Assembly: GCF_049562855.1 (NCBI RefSeq)
Contig: NZ_CP186925.1
Span: forward strand, 2,666,001-2,730,000
Reading direction: 5' to 3'
Length of the DNA stretch: 64,000 bases
Source: Ruminococcus_C callidus
GTDB taxonomy: Bacteria > Bacillota > Clostridia > Oscillospirales > Ruminococcaceae
Shown here one piece after another: positions 34,487 to 42,952 of this stretch. The translations under genes were made by a program, and so were the position numbers. Every line of letters starts with the position of its first letter. Positions within the stretch are counted from its first letter, which is position 1. Below the pieces are notes generated by a model. It was not told the DNA's origin. It worked only from the letters and a program-made list of their open reading frames with translations, and ran no database searches.

Positions 34487-34515
34487 TTGTAATTTCCGCT
34501 GAAATATTGTATAAT
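34487..34515 (+). promoter_or_regulatory. Sigma-A promoter of glyA
   Basis: TTGTAA (34487-34492) and TATAAT (34510-34515), spacing 17, followed by GAAAG as in the leuB promoter. Confidence 0.75.
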
Positions 34516-34571
34516 GAAAGCTATAGGAATCTGCCCTGCGGGTTTCAATTTATCATAAAGGAGTTTTTACC

Positions 34572-35828
34572 ATGTACGCAAATATGATGGACACCATTGG
34601 TTTTGTTTCCCAGTTCGATCCGGAAGTCGGACAGGCAATGAATGAGGAGCTGGGTCGCCAGCGTCGGAATCTGGAACTGATCGCCAGCGAGAATCTGGTT
34701 TCTCCGGCAGTTATGGCTGCTATGGGTTCTGCCCTCACCAACAAGTATGCAGAAGGTCTGCCCCACAAACGGTACTACGGCGGCTGCGAATATGTAGACG
34801 TAGTAGAGGAGATCGCTATCGAACGTGCCTGCAAGCTGTTCGGTGCCAAGTATGCCAATGTACAGCCCCATTCCGGTGCACAGGCAAACACTGCTGTATA
34901 CTTCGCACTGCTCCAGCCGGGCGATACGGTTATGGGTATGAGCCTGGCACACGGCGGCCACCTGACACACGGTTCTCCGGTCAACATCTCCGGCAAGTAC
35001 TTCAACTTCGTTCCCTATGAACTGGGCGATGATGAATATATCGACTACGACCGTGCCGAGGCTCTGGCAAAAGAAGTCAAGCCGAAGCTGATCGTTGCCG
35101 GTGCAAGTGCATATCCCCGCATCATCGACTTCAAGCGTCTGTCCGAGATCGCAAAGTCTGTAGGAGCATACCTCATGGTAGACATGGCTCACATCGCCGG
35201 TCTGGTTGCCGCAGGCGTTCACCCGTCGCCGGTACCCTATGCCGACATCACCACTACCACCACCCACAAGACTCTCCGCGGTCCGAGAGGCGGTCTGATC
35301 CTGACCAACGACGAGGAACTGGCAAAGAAAATCAACAAGGCAGTATTCCCCGGCACACAGGGCGGTCCGCTGATGCATGTGATCGCAGCAAAGGCTGTCT
35401 GCTTCGGTGAAGCACTGAAGCCGGAATTCCAGACCTACGGCAAGACTGTTGTTGCAAACGCTTCCGCACTGGCTGACGGCTTGATGCAGCGTGGATTCCG
35501 TCTGGTATCCGGCGGCACAGATAACCACCTGATGCTGGTAGACCTGCGTCCTTTCGGCGACCTCACCGGTAAGGAATTCGAACGCCGTCTGGACGAAGTG
35601 TTCATCACCGTCAACAAGAATGCAATCCCCAACGACCCGCAGAAGCCGTTCGTTACCAGCGGTATCCGCGTAGGTACACCGGCAGTTACTACCCGCGGTT
35701 TGCAGCCGGCAGATATGGAAATTATTGCACAGGCAATGTACCTCGCCGCTTCCGACTTCGAGAACAAGGCAGAGGAAGTTCGCGAGAGTGTCTGCGAGCT
35801 GTGCAAGAAGTACCCGCTGTACGAATAA
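34572..35828 (+). CDS. glyA: Serine hydroxymethyltransferase
   Basis: 418 residues. Interconverts serine and glycine with tetrahydrofolate, supplying one-carbon units. Seen: NLELIASENLVSPAVMAAMGSALTNKYAEG, YGGCEYVDVVEEIAIERA, and the PLP Lys in TTTTHKTLRGPRGG. Near the C-terminus SGIRVGTPAVTTRGL is the conserved substrate Arg region. AAAGGAG precedes ATG 34572. The next gene, rarA, starts 3 bases after its stop. Confidence 0.97.
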   Translation: MYANMMDTIGFVSQFDPEVGQAMNEELGRQRRNLELIASENLVSPAVMAAMGSALTNKYAEGLPHKRYYGGCEYVDVVEEIAIERACKLFGAKYANVQPHSGAQANTAVYFALLQPGDTVMGMSLAHGGHLTHGSPVNISGKYFNFVPYELGDDEYIDYDRAEALAKEVKPKLIVAGASAYPRIIDFKRLSEIAKSVGAYLMVDMAHIAGLVAAGVHPSPVPYADITTTTTHKTLRGPRGGLILTNDEELAKKINKAVFPGTQGGPLMHVIAAKAVCFGEALKPEFQTYGKTVVANASALADGLMQRGFRLVSGGTDNHLMLVDLRPFGDLTGKEFERRLDEVFITVNKNAIPNDPQKPFVTSGIRVGTPAVTTRGLQPADMEIIAQAMYLAASDFENKAEEVRESVCELCKKYPLYE

Positions 35829-35831
35829 ACC

Positions 35832-37106
35832 ATGCACACACCCCTTGCAGATCAGATTCGCCCCAGCACGCTGGACGATGTGGTAGGACAGCGGCAGCTG
35901 CTCGCTGCCGGAAAGCCTCTGCGGCGAATTATTGAAAGCGGAAAAATCCCCAACATGATCTTCTATGGTCCCTCCGGCGTGGGGAAAACCACCGTTGCCC
36001 GCATCATTGCGGACAGCACTTCGATGACACTGCACAAGCTGAACGGCACCTCTGCCTCGACGGCGGATATTCGCGACGTGGTGGCAGAAGTGGGCACCTT
36101 TTCCGGCATGAACGGCATTCTCCTCTATCTGGACGAGATCCAGTACTTCAACAAGAAACAGCAGCAGCTGCTTCTGGAATACATGGAAAACGGGCAGATC
36201 ACCCTGATCGCCTCCACCACGGAGAACCCCTACTTTGCCGTGTACAACGCTCTCATCAGCCGTTCCACCGTGTTTGAGTTCAAGCCGGTTCCGCCGGAGG
36301 AACTGGAACGTGCTGTTGCCCGTGGTTTCCGCTGTATGGAACAACAGCTGGGCGAAACAATTCACCTGTCAGACGGTGTCTGCGGCTGGATCGCACGGGG
36401 CTGCGGCGGCGATGTCCGCAAAGCCATGAACACGGTGGAACTGATCGTGCTGTCCGGTGAACACACCGAAAACGGCATTGTCATTTCCGATGAACTGGCA
36501 CAGGAACTGACGCAACGCAGCAACATGCGATACGATCGGGACAACGACCAGCACTATGATCTGCTGTCTGCCCTGCAAAAGTCCATTCGCGGCTCCGACG
36601 AAAATGCAGCCCTGCACTATACGGCAAGACTGCTGGCGGCAAATGATTTGCTGTCTGTCTGCCGGCGGCTGCTGGTCATTGCGGCAGAGGACGTGGGGCT
36701 GGCATATCCGCAGGCAATTGTCATCACAAAGGCATGTGTGGACAGTGCCCTCCAGCTGGGGCTGCCCGAAGCCCGTATTCCCATTGCAGAAGCCGTGGTG
36801 CTCCTCGCCACTTCGCCAAAGTCTAACAGTGCCTACGAAGCGATCAATCGGGCAATGGCAGACGTGGAAGAATATGGAGCACCGGATTTTCCGCGGCATT
36901 TACAGAATAAACATTTCGACGGGGCAGAGGCAGCTGTCCGCGGGCAGCACTACCGCTATCCCCACGACTATCCCAACCACTATGTCAGACAGCAGTACCT
37001 GCCGGATATTCTCAAGGACAAGGTCTATTATCAGTTCGGCGAGAACCGACAGGAACAGGCCGCGGCAGCCTATCGGGAAAAAATCCTGCGGGAAGATCAG
37101 ACATAA
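35832..37106 (+). CDS. rarA: Replication-associated recombination protein A (MgsA/RarA)
   Basis: 424 residues, AAA+ clamp-loader-like ATPase acting at stalled replication forks. It starts PLADQIRPSTLDDVVGQRQLLAAGKPL; Walker A is FYGPSGVGKTTVARIIA, Walker B LLYLDEIQYFNKKQQQ, sensor ASTTENPYFAVYNALISRS. The C-terminal tetramerisation part has LAAEDVGLAYPQA and KSNSAYEAINRA. Tightly linked to glyA. A broken family B element sits just after its stop. Confidence 0.94.
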   Translation: MHTPLADQIRPSTLDDVVGQRQLLAAGKPLRRIIESGKIPNMIFYGPSGVGKTTVARIIADSTSMTLHKLNGTSASTADIRDVVAEVGTFSGMNGILLYLDEIQYFNKKQQQLLLEYMENGQITLIASTTENPYFAVYNALISRSTVFEFKPVPPEELERAVARGFRCMEQQLGETIHLSDGVCGWIARGCGGDVRKAMNTVELIVLSGEHTENGIVISDELAQELTQRSNMRYDRDNDQHYDLLSALQKSIRGSDENAALHYTARLLAANDLLSVCRRLLVIAAEDVGLAYPQAIVITKACVDSALQLGLPEARIPIAEAVVLLATSPKSNSAYEAINRAMADVEEYGAPDFPRHLQNKHFDGAEAAVRGQHYRYPHDYPNHYVRQQYLPDILKDKVYYQFGENRQEQAAAAYREKILREDQT

Positions 37107-37114
37107 AGATTTTA

Positions 37115-37148
37115 GGCAATACCGCACAAAGATTGTGCGTAAGGTGCC
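37115..37148. mobile_element. 34-bp remnant of a family B element
   Basis: Starts GGCAATACCGCACAAAGATT and ends in GGTGCC, a decayed right end. Flanks TTTA and CTAG do not match. It borders the stop codon of the gene at 37149. Confidence 0.5.
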
Positions 37149-37454
37149 CTAGATTCGGCGGGACAGATGCTCCAACGCCATGTCATACAGACCTGACGGC
37201 TTGACTTCACGCCGGATCAGGTCATTGGCAAAGCGGATCGTCTGTTCCAGACTGCCGGAAAAGTCGGGAATGCTCTGGCGTTCTTCGGTGTACAAGTCCT
37301 CCAGCATGATTCCATAGGTGGGCTGCCGGATCCCCTGCCGCACGATGCTGCCGGCAGTGACACGGTAGACCACACGGTTGCTGCTGTAGACTTCCATATA
37401 CACAATGAGTTCCGCAGGGCGGGACTGGGAACGGGTTTTCAACTTCGTTTTCAT
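37149..37454 (-). CDS. DUF6514-like small protein
   Basis: 101 residues from ATG 37454, with AGGAG 8 bases upstream. It reads ELIVYMEVYSSNRVVYRVTAGSIVRQGIRQPTYGIMLEDLYTEERQSIPDFSGSLEQTIRFANDLI, a strand-rich start followed by helices. The pattern matches the DUF6514 group of Clostridia as I recall it; no function is known. The family assignment is tentative. The 404 bases between it and the MATE gene hold a likely promoter for each (TATACT near 37540 on minus, TATAAT at 37820 on plus). Confidence 0.7.
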   Translation of the reverse strand: MKTKLKTRSQSRPAELIVYMEVYSSNRVVYRVTAGSIVRQGIRQPTYGIMLEDLYTEERQSIPDFSGSLEQTIRFANDLIRREVKPSGLYDMALEHLSRRI

Positions 37455-37858
37455 TTTGTATGCTCCTGTTCTGGTAAATAGAATCTTTTTCTCTGGGCAG
37501 TGCTGCATTTTGCAGCAGATACCCTTTCTCTGTCTACCAGTATAACATTTCTCCGCGAAAATGAAAAGGCTGAAAAGCCACGTGTTTTGTCGAAATTTTG
37601 AGAAAACACAGGGAAAAAGACAACATCGCACAAGGTCGACAGCAAAGCTTTTTGCAGCGTTTTCCCAGACTTTTCCGCGAAGTGAAACGAAGCAGACACA
37701 TTGCAACTGCAATACGTTAAAAATGCTGTGCTGTCCATGTAAAATCCACAAGATTCCTGCGGTTACAGTCGGAAATCTTTGTCGGAAATGCGACTAGACG
37801 AACACACATGATGTTGCTATAATAGAGAAACATGCTTTTTCGAAAGGGGATCTCTGTT

Positions 37859-39220
37859 ATGACAAAAGATATGACTGCGGGGAAACCGCTGGGGCTGATC
37901 TTACGCTTCTGCGGTCCCATGGTGTTTGGCAACATTTTGCAGCAGTTGTACAGCATGGTAGATACGGTCATCGTGGGACGCTATCTGGGTGCCAGTGCCT
38001 TGGCAGGCGTGGGTGCCACCGGTGCTATCAGCTTTCTGGTGGTGGGATTTGCCACCGGCATCTGCACGGGGCTTTCCATTCCTGTGGCACAGGCGTTCGG
38101 TGCCGGCGACTACCAGAACATGCGGAAAAATATTGCTAACTCCTATTATTTAGGTGCACTGATCGGCGTACTTCTGACCATTCTCACCATGATCGGCACA
38201 GGAACGATCCTGCACTGGATGAAAACGCCGGACGATATTTATCAGTATTCCTACGATTATATCATTGTCATTTTCGGCGGCATTCTCACCTCGGTGCTGT
38301 ACAACAGCCTTGCGGCGATTCTCCGTGCCGTCGGTGACAGCAAGTCCCCGATCTTGTTCCTCGCCATTTCGTCTGTTTTGAATATCGTTCTCGATCTGGT
38401 ATTTCTGGTGGGACTGCACTCCGGCGTTGCCGGTGCCGGCTATGCCACTGTCATTTCACAGGGTATCTCCGGACTGCTCTGCCTGTTTTACCTGTACAAA
38501 AAATTCGAGATCATGCGGTTTCAGCAGGGAGAATGCAGACTGGAACTGAATCGGTGCAGCCGGCTGCTGTCCATTGGTCTGCCGATGGCACTACAGTTTT
38601 CCATTACGGCGATCGGTTCGATCATTCTGCAAACCTCTGTCAACTCCCTCGGCTCGCTGGCAGTCACCAGTGTCACTGCCGCACAGAAGATCTGTGCCAT
38701 TGTCATGGGCCCGCTGGAATCGCTTGGCATCACAATGGCAACCTTCTGCGGACAGAATCTGGGTGCCAAAAAGTTTTACCGGATCCGCGACGGCATTCGC
38801 CTGAGCATGTACGTTTCCATGTGTTACTGTGCATTCTGCATTGCTTTCCTGTGGATTCTGGGAAAATACACCGCATACCTGTTCCTCGATCCCTCTGAAA
38901 CAGAAGTCATTCAACTGGCAGTACAGTACATGCGTCTGAACGCGATCTTCTATCCGGTGCTTGGCGTGCTCTTTATCCTGCGGAATTCCCTGCAGGGCAT
39001 GGGCTACAGCCTGATGCCGATGATGGCAGGTGTCAGCGAACTGGCGGCACGGTCGCTGGTCTGCTTCGGCTTTGTTCCCACCTTTGGCTACATGGCTGCC
39101 GTCATGGCAAGTCCGGTGGCGTGGATCTTCGCCGACGTACTGCTGATCACCGTTTACTTTGTGGACATGCGAAAGCTGAAACGGCAGTTGCTCCCTGCGG
39201 AGGCTGCGGTTCCGGCGTGA
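37859..39220 (+). CDS. MATE-family efflux transporter
   Basis: 453 residues with twelve predicted membrane helices in two related halves. The start MTAGKPLGLILRFCGPMVFGNILQQLYSMVDTVIVGRYLG and GAISFLVVGFATGICTG are typical of the MATE/DinF group (NorM-like branch of Clostridia). It would export cationic drugs or metabolites with Na+ or H+. The ATG at 37859 is chosen over an earlier in-frame one because AAAGGGG lies 8 bases upstream. Substrate unknown. Confidence 0.92.
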   Translation: MTKDMTAGKPLGLILRFCGPMVFGNILQQLYSMVDTVIVGRYLGASALAGVGATGAISFLVVGFATGICTGLSIPVAQAFGAGDYQNMRKNIANSYYLGALIGVLLTILTMIGTGTILHWMKTPDDIYQYSYDYIIVIFGGILTSVLYNSLAAILRAVGDSKSPILFLAISSVLNIVLDLVFLVGLHSGVAGAGYATVISQGISGLLCLFYLYKKFEIMRFQQGECRLELNRCSRLLSIGLPMALQFSITAIGSIILQTSVNSLGSLAVTSVTAAQKICAIVMGPLESLGITMATFCGQNLGAKKFYRIRDGIRLSMYVSMCYCAFCIAFLWILGKYTAYLFLDPSETEVIQLAVQYMRLNAIFYPVLGVLFILRNSLQGMGYSLMPMMAGVSELAARSLVCFGFVPTFGYMAAVMASPVAWIFADVLLITVYFVDMRKLKRQLLPAEAAVPA

Positions 39221-39258
39221 GAACATTAAGGAAACACACCCCAAGAAAGGATACTTTT

Positions 39259-40899
39259 ATGAAAAAATTCATCTCACTGATCAGTGCAGCGGTGTTCTCT
39301 GCAACACTGGTGCTGCCGCAGACGCTGGCTTTTTCCGCTGCGGCAGAAGAATCTGCACTGGAAGAAAGCACTGTCTTTGATGCAGCGGCAGCCGAAGCCA
39401 ACCCGTTTCAGGCAACCGGCACCGCCAACACCCTGCCCTATCAGCTGCGTTTCGTACCGGAACGAAACTTCGTCACGGCAGAAGAAGTTGCCGCCGGCGA
39501 CGTGGTCATTCCGGCAGCTGTGTATATCTCCGGCAGCACTGCCAACCGCTTCGGCTCCGTTATGGTAAAGTACGATGCGTTCCGCAACGATGAAAAAACT
39601 GACAGCGTTTACTTCTCCGGCATCTCCACCGGCGACACCGCTCACCGGACTTCGGAAAAGAAAACCTATAACAGCAGTCAAGGCACGTTCACCACGGACT
39701 ATGTGCCGTACTGCTTCGGTTCTGTTTATGATGACGAATACGACAGCAATTCTCCGATGTTCACCACCAGAGAATATGCCTGTGACCCGATCTTCGGCTC
39801 GACGATCACCAGTGCCGGAAAGAACAAGATCAAGTTTAACGCCTCGTTCTACAACAGTGCAGACGAACGCAAAAACGGCGTGAAAAAGACCAACAAGGAT
39901 TTCATTGCAGATGTGACAGTGGACGAGAACGGCAACGGCGTGTACTCCTATGACTACATCGACCAGAGTTCGTTCCAGACCATTACCAAGACGGCGACAC
40001 TCCCCCGCTACAATCCGGACACACCGGAAGGCGAAAAGCTGCCGGATACCTGCAACAGCGTCATGTGGGTCGCTGGTACCAGCCAGCTGAAGGACGGTGC
40101 CGAATTCCTCGGCAGCACTTCTGACGAATTCCCGCTGTTCCATGTCAATATCGTTATCTCCAAGGGCACTGCTTCCGGCATATATGATGTGCAGTTCCTG
40201 ACACGGGAAACCGTCGGTGCCAACGAGGCTCCCACCCAGCTTACCAGCAACAAGAGCAAGGAATTCCCCACTGAACTGGTGGGCACCTCCATTGCAGTAG
40301 GCGTGGACAGCGTTGCCGTTACCGATTCCCAGCAGGATAATGTACAGTTCTACACGGACAGCAACACCAACATCATTCGTGCGACAGATTTTGCAAGCAA
40401 GATCCTTGCAGATGTGACCTATACCGACGGCACCACAGAATCTGATGTGGACATCACCCGTCTGGTGGACTGCTACGGTGCAACACCGAAGGAACTCTAC
40501 GACAAACAGGCAAAGAACGGTTTCTTCTCCTCTCCCAACATGCCCCTGTACTATAACGGCAAACTGCTGAAGTGGAAGACTACCGACAAGAACGTGACAC
40601 AGAACATCATGGTAGGCAAACGCGGCGACCTGAACTTTGACGGCGGCGTAGACTCCACTGATATTTTCTACCTGTCCCTCTACATTGCCCAAAAGGCTGT
40701 CGGTATGAAAACCACTCTGTATACCGGTACTTCCACCGATGCCAACATGGAGGATTTTGCATTCTACCTCATGGACTTTGACACGCTGGGACAGACCAGC
40801 ACGGCAACTCTGGACAGTACAGACATTTATTATCTCCTCCTGTACGTTGCAAACCGTGCAGTAGGCAACCACATCGCCTGGGATTCTTTCGTCCTGTAA
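39259..40899 (+). CDS. Exported protein with C-terminal type I dockerin
   Basis: 546 residues. Signal peptide at 1-31 (KKFISLISAAVFSATLVLPQTLAFSAAAEE). The middle (about 55-360) has two strand-rich segments; VTAEEVAAGDVVIPAAVYISG and FPLFHVNIVISKGTASGIYDVQF resemble cohesin-type sandwiches but I cannot confirm it. The dockerin (about 455-546) has two calcium loops: GDLNFDGGVDSTDIFYLSLYIAQKAVG and ATLDSTDIYYLLLYVANRAVG. It would attach to a cohesin of a cellulosome-like complex. No catalytic domain is recognised. The start region AAGAAAGGATACTT before the ATG also occurs in the twin small-RNA loci at 41.2-41.5 kb. Confidence 0.85.
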   Translation: MKKFISLISAAVFSATLVLPQTLAFSAAAEESALEESTVFDAAAAEANPFQATGTANTLPYQLRFVPERNFVTAEEVAAGDVVIPAAVYISGSTANRFGSVMVKYDAFRNDEKTDSVYFSGISTGDTAHRTSEKKTYNSSQGTFTTDYVPYCFGSVYDDEYDSNSPMFTTREYACDPIFGSTITSAGKNKIKFNASFYNSADERKNGVKKTNKDFIADVTVDENGNGVYSYDYIDQSSFQTITKTATLPRYNPDTPEGEKLPDTCNSVMWVAGTSQLKDGAEFLGSTSDEFPLFHVNIVISKGTASGIYDVQFLTRETVGANEAPTQLTSNKSKEFPTELVGTSIAVGVDSVAVTDSQQDNVQFYTDSNTNIIRATDFASKILADVTYTDGTTESDVDITRLVDCYGATPKELYDKQAKNGFFSSPNMPLYYNGKLLKWKTTDKNVTQNIMVGKRGDLNFDGGVDSTDIFYLSLYIAQKAVGMKTTLYTGTSTDANMEDFAFYLMDFDTLGQTSTATLDSTDIYYLLLYVANRAVGNHIAWDSFVL

Positions 40900-40915
40900 G
40901 CTGATCCTTTTATAA

Positions 40916-41087
40916 GGCAATACCGCACAAAGAGCGTCTGGCGACTTTGCACGCCATCTGCTTGCAAATTTCCCGTCATATTTCACAAAAATGCTCGTGA
41001 ATACATCCAGTATTCACTCCGCTTTTTGTTTCATCTGACGAAAAATTTGACGACGCATCTGTCGCACAATCTTTGTGCGGTATTGCC
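40916..41087 (+). mobile_element. Family B MITE (172 bp), copy B1
   Basis: 18-bp perfect inverted ends GGCAATACCGCACAAAGA. Interior stems include GTGAATAC/GTATTCAC. Flanked by ATAA and TTAA (three of four match). It carries no gene. Confidence 0.82.
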
Positions 41088-41103
41088 TTAACAACCTACA
41101 AAT

Positions 41104-41140
41104 AAAAACGCTGACTTGCATGGTACAGTCAGCGTTTTTT
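41104..41140. terminator. Intrinsic terminator before the small-RNA locus
   Basis: AAAAACGCTGACT and AGTCAGCGTTTTTT pair around a 10-base loop. It closes transcription from the dockerin gene and isolates the small-RNA genes. Confidence 0.8.
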
Positions 41141-41167
41141 GCGTGTTTCGCATCTGTTTTGCTCTTC

Positions 41168-41250
41168 GAAAAAGTAAAATGCCCGTCTGAGGGAGCAGAC
41201 GGGCATTTTAATAAGGGGATTTTTATGAAAAAAATTTTTAAGAAAGGATA
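41168..41250 (-). ncRNA. Small RNA gene 1 of a tandem pair
   Basis: Minus-strand promoter TTGACA (41279-41284), 17 bases, TATAAT (41256-41261); start near 41250. It ends in a GC-rich hairpin (ATGCCCGTCTG / CAGACGGGCAT) followed by TTTTAC and TTTTT, so a transcript of about 80 nt is expected. Three C-rich, Shine-Dalgarno-complementary stretches are exposed: AUCCUUUCUU near the 5' end, AUCCCCUU, and CUCCCU in the terminator loop. This is the style of Bacillota regulatory RNAs that block ribosome sites. No known family recognised. Confidence 0.7.
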
Positions 41251-41369
41251 CTTATATTATACTCATGCCTACCCCCTCTGTCAACAGTTTTCAAGATAAT
41301 TTACAATTATTTCACATTTGAAATGTGCTGCCTCAAACTAGTCCGTCTGTTTTGCATGGGATGATCTGC

Positions 41370-41451
41370 ACAAAGTAAAACGCTCGCCTGAGGGAGCAGA
41401 CGAGCGTTTTAGTAAGGGGATTTTTATGAAAAAAATTTTTAAGAAAGGATA
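41370..41451 (-). ncRNA. Small RNA gene 2 of a tandem pair
   Basis: Second copy with TTGACA (41480-41485), 17 bases, TATAAT (41457-41462). The 5' body is almost the same as gene 1. The terminator stem has changed on both arms (AACGCTCG / CGAGCGTT), keeping base pairing and the CUCCCU loop, which points to selection on RNA structure. Its final U run is weaker (TTTTACTTTG). Confidence 0.65.
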
Positions 41452-41562
41452 TTTATATTATACCCCTGTCTACCCCTTCTGTCAATAGAATTATAGATTG
41501 TTTACAATAATTCTATATAAGAAATACAAATAGGTGCAACATTTTCGTGTTGGAAATATTAG

Positions 41563-42775
41563 GGAAACACTGATTAAATCTTCCCATTACGCAGCAAATA
41601 TGGTATAATAGAAAAAAGACAAAAAAGCAGGAGGAAAAGACAAATGAGCCAGATGACATTCAGCGATTATGAGTACAGCCTGAGAAAGCGGAAAACGAAG
41701 CGGGAAGAATTCCTGGACATCATGAATGAGATTATTCCGTGGGAAGAATGGGTAGAATTTGTACGCCCGTATTATCCGAACGGCAAGCGTGGCAGACCAA
41801 CAAAAGGAATCGAAAAAATGCTGCGGATGTATCTGTTGCAGATCTGGTTCAATCTCTCTGATGAGGGCGTGGAAGATGCCATCTATGACAGCTATGCATT
41901 CCGGAAATTCATGAATATCGACTTTATGGAGGAACAGGTTCCCGATGCAACAACGCTTCTGAAATTCCGTCATTTGCTGGAAGAAAACCATCTGGGGGAA
42001 GTGTTTTTCAAGGCGATCAATCGTGTGATGGAAGCTACTGGGCATATCATGCACGGCGGTACGATCGTAGATGCAACCATTATTTCTGCACCGAGTTCGA
42101 CCAAAAATGCAGAGAAGAAACGGGATCCGGAAATGTATCAGACCAAAAAGGGAAATGTATGGAAATTCGGGATGAAATGCCACATTGGGGTGGATTCCGG
42201 AAGTGGTTTGGTGCATACAATCACAGCCACAGCAGCCAATGCACACGATATAACCGAAGCGCACAAATTACTGCGGGAGGACGATCATGTTGCATATGGA
42301 GACAGCGGATATATTGGAATTGAGAAACGGGATGAAATCAAAAACAACGAACATTTTCGTAAGATCGATTTTCGCATCAGCCGCCGTCCGAAAAGCCTGC
42401 CGCAAGTATCTGATCATGCGATTGACTGGGAACGTTACATTGAAAACCGAAAATCCGCTGTACGTTGCAAAGTAGAACATGCTTTTAAAATTATCAAAGA
42501 CACATTTGGCTTTCGAAAAGTTCGATATCGTGGACTTGCGAAAAATTTCAACAAGCTGAATGTGCTGTTTGCGTGTGCCAATCTGCTGATGGTAAAACGT
42601 GGACAAATAAAAAGTCAGAAAGCACTTATAAGGGGATAAGTGTACCCTTTTGCGGATAATCGGCTTCAAATGAAGCTTGAAAAGTTGAAAAACAGCAGTA
42701 TTTTAGTCAAAATACTGCTGTTTTAGTCGTAATTATCGATTTGCTTTTTCAACTGTGCTTTTGTTCAGCGTTTCC
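41563..42775 (+). mobile_element. IS5-type insertion sequence, complete
   Basis: 1213 bp. The ends GGAAACACTGATTAAA and (inverted) GGAAACGCTGAACAAA agree at 13 of 16 positions. It is flanked by TTAG on both sides (41559-41562, 42776-42779), the YTAR-type 4-bp target duplication of IS5 relatives. It holds one intact transposase gene. Its right duplication is shared with the family A MITE that follows directly. The ends match those of family A MITEs in this window. Confidence 0.88.
41644..42639 (+). CDS. IS5-family DDE transposase
   Basis: 331 residues, intact. N-terminal DUF772-like segment (GRPTKGIEKMLRMYLLQIWFNLSDEGVEDAIYDSYAFRKFM). Catalytic residues: first Asp in GGTIVDATIISAP, second Asp in YGDSGYIG, and Glu in VRCKVEHAFKIIKDTFGFRKVRYRGLAKN (the IS5 Y/R-E box). 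GGAGG precedes the ATG. It moves the IS by cut-and-paste and is the obvious candidate to act in trans on the family A MITEs. Confidence 0.93.
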   Translation: MSQMTFSDYEYSLRKRKTKREEFLDIMNEIIPWEEWVEFVRPYYPNGKRGRPTKGIEKMLRMYLLQIWFNLSDEGVEDAIYDSYAFRKFMNIDFMEEQVPDATTLLKFRHLLEENHLGEVFFKAINRVMEATGHIMHGGTIVDATIISAPSSTKNAEKKRDPEMYQTKKGNVWKFGMKCHIGVDSGSGLVHTITATAANAHDITEAHKLLREDDHVAYGDSGYIGIEKRDEIKNNEHFRKIDFRISRRPKSLPQVSDHAIDWERYIENRKSAVRCKVEHAFKIIKDTFGFRKVRYRGLAKNFNKLNVLFACANLLMVKRGQIKSQKALIRG

Positions 42776-42779
42776 TTAG

Positions 42780-42952
42780 GGAAACACTGCATAAAGCCCG
42801 CCTGACGGCTTTGCACGCAATCTGCTTGCAGATTTTCCGTCATATCGCCCAGAAATCCCTTGCCAGACATACAGTCTGCCTGCGGAATTTCTAGGCAATC
42901 TGCCGAAAAATCTGACGACGCATCTTACGCACAAGCTTTATGCAGTGTTTCC
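42780..42952 (+). mobile_element. Family A MITE (173 bp), copy A2
   Basis: Begins one base after the right TTAG of the IS and ends before another TTAG (42953-42956), giving TTAG-IS-TTAG-MITE-TTAG. The right TTAG supplies the stop codon of the minus-strand mscS gene. Confidence 0.87.
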
